43,791 nt of DNA from Pseudomonas yamanorum (lineage in GTDB: Bacteria > Pseudomonadota > Gammaproteobacteria > Pseudomonadales > Pseudomonadaceae), in NCBI RefSeq assembly GCF_013386765.1, contig NZ_JACARE010000032.1, positions 1-43,791 on the forward strand, written 5' to 3'. Positions 41,227 to 43,791 of this stretch are shown piece after piece. The position numbers were made by a program, and so were the translations under genes. Position 1 is the stretch's first letter, and the number at the start of each line of letters is the position of its first letter. Under the pieces are notes generated by a model. It was not told the DNA's origin and did not search any database. It saw nothing but the letters and a program-made list of their open reading frames with translations.

Positions 41227-42615
41227 ATGAGCCGTATCGAAACCGACAGCCTGGGAGAAGTGCAAGTCCCGGATGACGCTTACTGGGGTGCGCAGACCCA
41301 ACGCTCGCTGGTGAACTTCGCCATCGGCGACCAACGCATGCCCCTGGCCGTGTTGCACGCCCTGGCCCTGATCAAGAAGGCCGCGGCCCGGGTCAACGAC
41401 CGCAATGGTGACCTCCCCGCCGACATCGCCCGGCTGATCGAACAAGCCGCCGATGAAGTGCTCGCAGGCCAGCACGACGACCAGTTCCCGCTGGTTGTGT
41501 GGCAGACCGGCAGCGGCACCCAGAGCAACATGAACGCCAACGAAGTGATCGCCGGCCGCGCCAACGAGCTGTCGGGCAAGCCCCGTGGCGGCAAGAGCCC
41601 GGTGCACCCCAACGATCACGTAAACCGCTCCCAAAGCTCCAACGACTGCTTCCCCACGGCCATGAGCATCGCCGCCGTGCAGGCCGTCACCGAGAAGCTG
41701 TTGCCGGCGATCCGCGAACTGTCCGGCGGCCTGGCGGAACTGTCGGCGCGGCACATGAAGCTGGTGAAAACCGGCCGCACCCACATGATGGACGCCACGC
41801 CCATCACCTTCGGCCAGGAAGTGTCGGCCTTTATAGCGCAACTGGATTACGCCGAACGCGCCATCCGCAGCGCCCTGCCCGCCGTGTGTGAACTGGCCCA
41901 GGGCGGCACCGCGGTGGGCACCGGGCTCAATTCACCCCACGGTTTTGGCGAGGCGATCGCCTCGGAGCTGGCGGCGCTGTCGGGCCTGCCGTTTGTCACC
42001 GCACCGAACAAATTCGCCGCGCTGTCCGGCCATGAGCCGCTGACCACCCTGCACGGCGCGCTGAAAACCCTCGCCGTGGCCCTGATGAAAATCGCCAACG
42101 ACCTGCGCCTGCTGGGCTCCGGGCCGCGTGCCGGGCTGGCGGAAGTCAAGCTGCCGGCAAATGAACCCGGCAGTTCGATCATGCCCGGCAAGGTCAACCC
42201 GACCCAGTGCGAAGCGCTGTCGATGCTGGCCTGCCAGGTGCTGGGCAACGACGTAACCATCGGCTTCGCGGCGAGCCAGGGGCATTTGCAGTTGAACGTG
42301 TACAAGCCGGTGATCATCCACAACCTGCTGGAGTCGATTCGCCTGCTGGCCGATGGTTGCAGCAACTTCCAGGAGCACTGCATCGCCGGGCTGGAACCGG
42401 ACGCCGAGCAAATGGCTGCGCACCTTGAGCGCGGCCTGATGCTGGTGACCGCGCTGAACCCGCACATCGGCTACGACAAGTCGGCCGAGATTGCGAAGAA
42501 AGCCTATGCCGAAGGGCTGACCCTACGGGAAGCGGCGCTCAAGCTGGGTTACCTCACCGATGAAGAGTTCGACCAGTGGGTGCGTCCGGAAAACATGCTG
42601 GAAGCCGGTCATTGA
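41227..42615 (+). CDS. fumC: Class II fumarate hydratase
   Basis: A 462-residue iron-independent fumarase interconverting fumarate and malate in the TCA cycle. Family motifs: GSGTQSNMNANEV (about 96-108), NRSQSSNDCFPTAM, TGRTHMMDATP with the catalytic His near 187, and the signature GSSIMPGKVNP at 315-325, where Ser317 is the general acid/base residue. ATG 41227 has AAGGAG eight bases in front. Being oxygen-stable, FumC is useful under iron limitation or oxidative stress; no Fur box is evident in the 193-base gap before it (41034-41226), which holds only a small CCCC/GGGG hairpin. It is the likely equivalent of PA0854 (fumC2). Confidence 0.96.
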   Translation: MSRIETDSLGEVQVPDDAYWGAQTQRSLVNFAIGDQRMPLAVLHALALIKKAAARVNDRNGDLPADIARLIEQAADEVLAGQHDDQFPLVVWQTGSGTQSNMNANEVIAGRANELSGKPRGGKSPVHPNDHVNRSQSSNDCFPTAMSIAAVQAVTEKLLPAIRELSGGLAELSARHMKLVKTGRTHMMDATPITFGQEVSAFIAQLDYAERAIRSALPAVCELAQGGTAVGTGLNSPHGFGEAIASELAALSGLPFVTAPNKFAALSGHEPLTTLHGALKTLAVALMKIANDLRLLGSGPRAGLAEVKLPANEPGSSIMPGKVNPTQCEALSMLACQVLGNDVTIGFAASQGHLQLNVYKPVIIHNLLESIRLLADGCSNFQEHCIAGLEPDAEQMAAHLERGLMLVTALNPHIGYDKSAEIAKKAYAEGLTLREAALKLGYLTDEEFDQWVRPENMLEAGH

Positions 42616-43568
42616 GACGCTAACCGTGCACGCCGGGCCCTGAGCCCGGCGAACAACGACGGCGCCAGCGCCACCGTCGCAGACCCCAACACCACCAACA
42701 CGGCGCCGCCGTAGCCGAGGGCGTTGATGTCTTCGGTGTGCACGTAGTCGGGCCACATCCACGCCGCCACGGCGACCGCGACGAAGGTCACCAGTGGCGT
42801 CAACGCCAGGGTGGCGCTGACCCGCGAGGCTTCCCAGTGGGCCAGGGCTTCGGCGAATGCGCCGTAGGCAACCAGGGTGTTGAAGCAGCAGGCGACCAAC
42901 AGCCAGCCTTGTACCGGGCTCAGTTGCAGCGCTTCCATCGGGTGCGCCCAGGGTGTCAGCAAGAGCGCGCAGGACAGGTAGATCACCATCATCACCTGCA
43001 CCGAATTCCACACAGTCAGCAACTGCTTCTGCCCCAGGGCGTAGAAAGTCCAGACCGTGGTGGCGAGCAGGATCGTCAGTACGCCGGCGGTGTAGGCGCC
43101 CAGGGAGGTCAGCAGTTCGGTCAGGCGCTGGTTGAAGAACAGGCCGAAACCGGTGATCAATATGAGCAGGCCCACGCCCTGGCCGAGGCTGAATCGTTCC
43201 TTGAACACGAAGACGCTGGCGATCATCAGGAAGATCGGGCCCACCTGCACCACCAGTTGCGCGGTGCCAGGGCTCAGCAGCTTCAGGCCCACCAGGTAGA
43301 GCACGTAGTTGCCCATCAGGCCGCACACGGCGATTGCCACCAGCCAGCCGCCTTTGGGGCCGAGAGCGCGCCAATTGGGCAAACGCCGGACCGCGGTGAG
43401 GTAGACGAACAGGCAACTGCCGGAGACCACCAGGCGAAACCAGGTGACGGTGACCGGGTCCATCACCTGCAATACCTGTTTGAGTTTGATCGGCAGAATG
43501 CCCCAGAGCAGCGCGGTCAGCAGGGCCAGGGATAAACCGTAGACCCAGCGGCCGGAAGAGATGTGCAT
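42609..43568 (-). CDS. DMT-superfamily transporter, EamA family
   Basis: A 319-residue inner-membrane protein with ten hydrophobic helices arranged as two EamA repeats (about 8-140 and 150-290). Helix 1 has LLTALLWGILPIKLKQ, and the second repeat ends with ALTPLVTFVAVAVAAWMWP. The family exports amino acids, metabolites or drugs; no substrate can be assigned. It converges with fumC with a seven-base overlap. The ribosome site is weak (GGGGCA). Confidence 0.88.
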   Translation of the reverse strand: MHISSGRWVYGLSLALLTALLWGILPIKLKQVLQVMDPVTVTWFRLVVSGSCLFVYLTAVRRLPNWRALGPKGGWLVAIAVCGLMGNYVLYLVGLKLLSPGTAQLVVQVGPIFLMIASVFVFKERFSLGQGVGLLILITGFGLFFNQRLTELLTSLGAYTAGVLTILLATTVWTFYALGQKQLLTVWNSVQVMMVIYLSCALLLTPWAHPMEALQLSPVQGWLLVACCFNTLVAYGAFAEALAHWEASRVSATLALTPLVTFVAVAVAAWMWPDYVHTEDINALGYGGAVLVVLGSATVALAPSLFAGLRARRARLASQ

Positions 43569-43659
43569 GAGTGCCCCAAATGCCAGAGGTGGAGGAGCTG
43601 CATTCTAGGGGGATGCCGGGGGTGGGTGTATATCCGTTTTTTCGGGTGTTGCTGAAATG

Positions 43660-43791
43660 GGTTCCGCCCTTACGGCGGCTCACTTTTGAACAGCGCAAAA
43701 GTAAGCAAAAACGCTCTTGCCCCACCACTCGGCACCTCGCTAAGGCTCGGTGTGCCCGAACGCAGGCAGCGTGGTTTAACGGGGCGCCTAA
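43660..43791 (+). repeat. Dispersed Pseudomonas intergenic repeat, partial
   Basis: Starting with GGTTCCGCCCTTACGGCGGC, this non-coding stretch continues with CTCACTTTTGAACAGCGC, AAAAGTAAGCAAAAACGC and CTCTTGCCCC, the same blocks as in 1-86 but in the opposite orientation. It reaches the window edge. The bases 43569-43659 show no feature except the likely promoter zone of the transporter gene. Confidence 0.6.

Overview
The window is a stretch of chromosome from a fluorescent-type Pseudomonas (P. fluorescens group). Evidence: high G+C with strong antisense shadow ORFs, typical Pseudomonas REP repeats, a gene that matches undA (1-undecene synthase, known from Pseudomonas), and a block fumC - DUF2059 - bolA - trhO - dsbA-like - ABC exporter - rbdA-like that, as I recall it, has the order of PA0854-PA0861 in P. 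aeruginosa. There is no prophage, CRISPR array or insertion sequence; most of it is ordinary chromosome with metabolic accessory modules.

Layout. 1-171: repeat and hairpin. 172-4052 (minus): tripartite EmrAB-type efflux pump (adaptor, DHA2 pump, outer-membrane lipoprotein) with a divergent tetR overlapping mug (4157-5292). 5259-9465 (minus): agmatine operon with cytosolic deiminase, N-carbamoylputrescine amidase, polyamine-binding protein and a second deiminase with a Tat signal, next to a divergent LysR gene (9600-10469); this looks like the agu2ABCA' operon described in P. aeruginosa PA14. 10466-12511: S9 oligopeptidase. 12706-14388: chemoreceptor with a Cache sensor. 14552-18411: three-subunit membrane dehydrogenase of the gluconate 2-dehydrogenase type (Tat-bearing small subunit, GMC flavoprotein, tri-haem cytochrome c). 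18677-18946: stand-alone Ada-type zinc domain.

18994-20505 is a scarred zone around tRNA-Asn: the 3' ends of a glutathione S-transferase gene and a tetR gene meet back to back at about 19262, as if the 5' halves of a divergent pair had been deleted, and an AT-richer SDR gene lies beyond the tRNA. 20796-22178 is a glycerophosphodiester phosphodiesterase lipoprotein preceded by a clear Pho box. 22184-24591 holds pirin and doxX with a divergent LysR gene.

24598-32028 is a catabolic cluster of unknown substrate: CoA-transferase, 3-hydroxyacyl-CoA dehydrogenase and enoyl-CoA hydratase on the minus strand; IclR regulator, acyl-CoA dehydrogenase and an MFS transporter on the plus strand. The shared intergenic region has two similar palindromic sites placed symmetrically in front of the two divergent genes and a Crc/Hfq-type AANAANAA motif in the hydratase leader. 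Uptake, CoA activation, dehydrogenation, hydration and a second oxidation are all present, but no thiolase.

32198-41033 joins c-di-GMP signalling (a GGDEF protein and an rbdA-like PAS-GGDEF-EAL protein) with undA and the conserved trhO/dsbA-like/ABC block, then bolA and a DUF2059 protein. fumC (41227-42615) and a drug/metabolite transporter (42609-43568) close the window, followed by a repeat related to the one at position 1 but in the opposite orientation.
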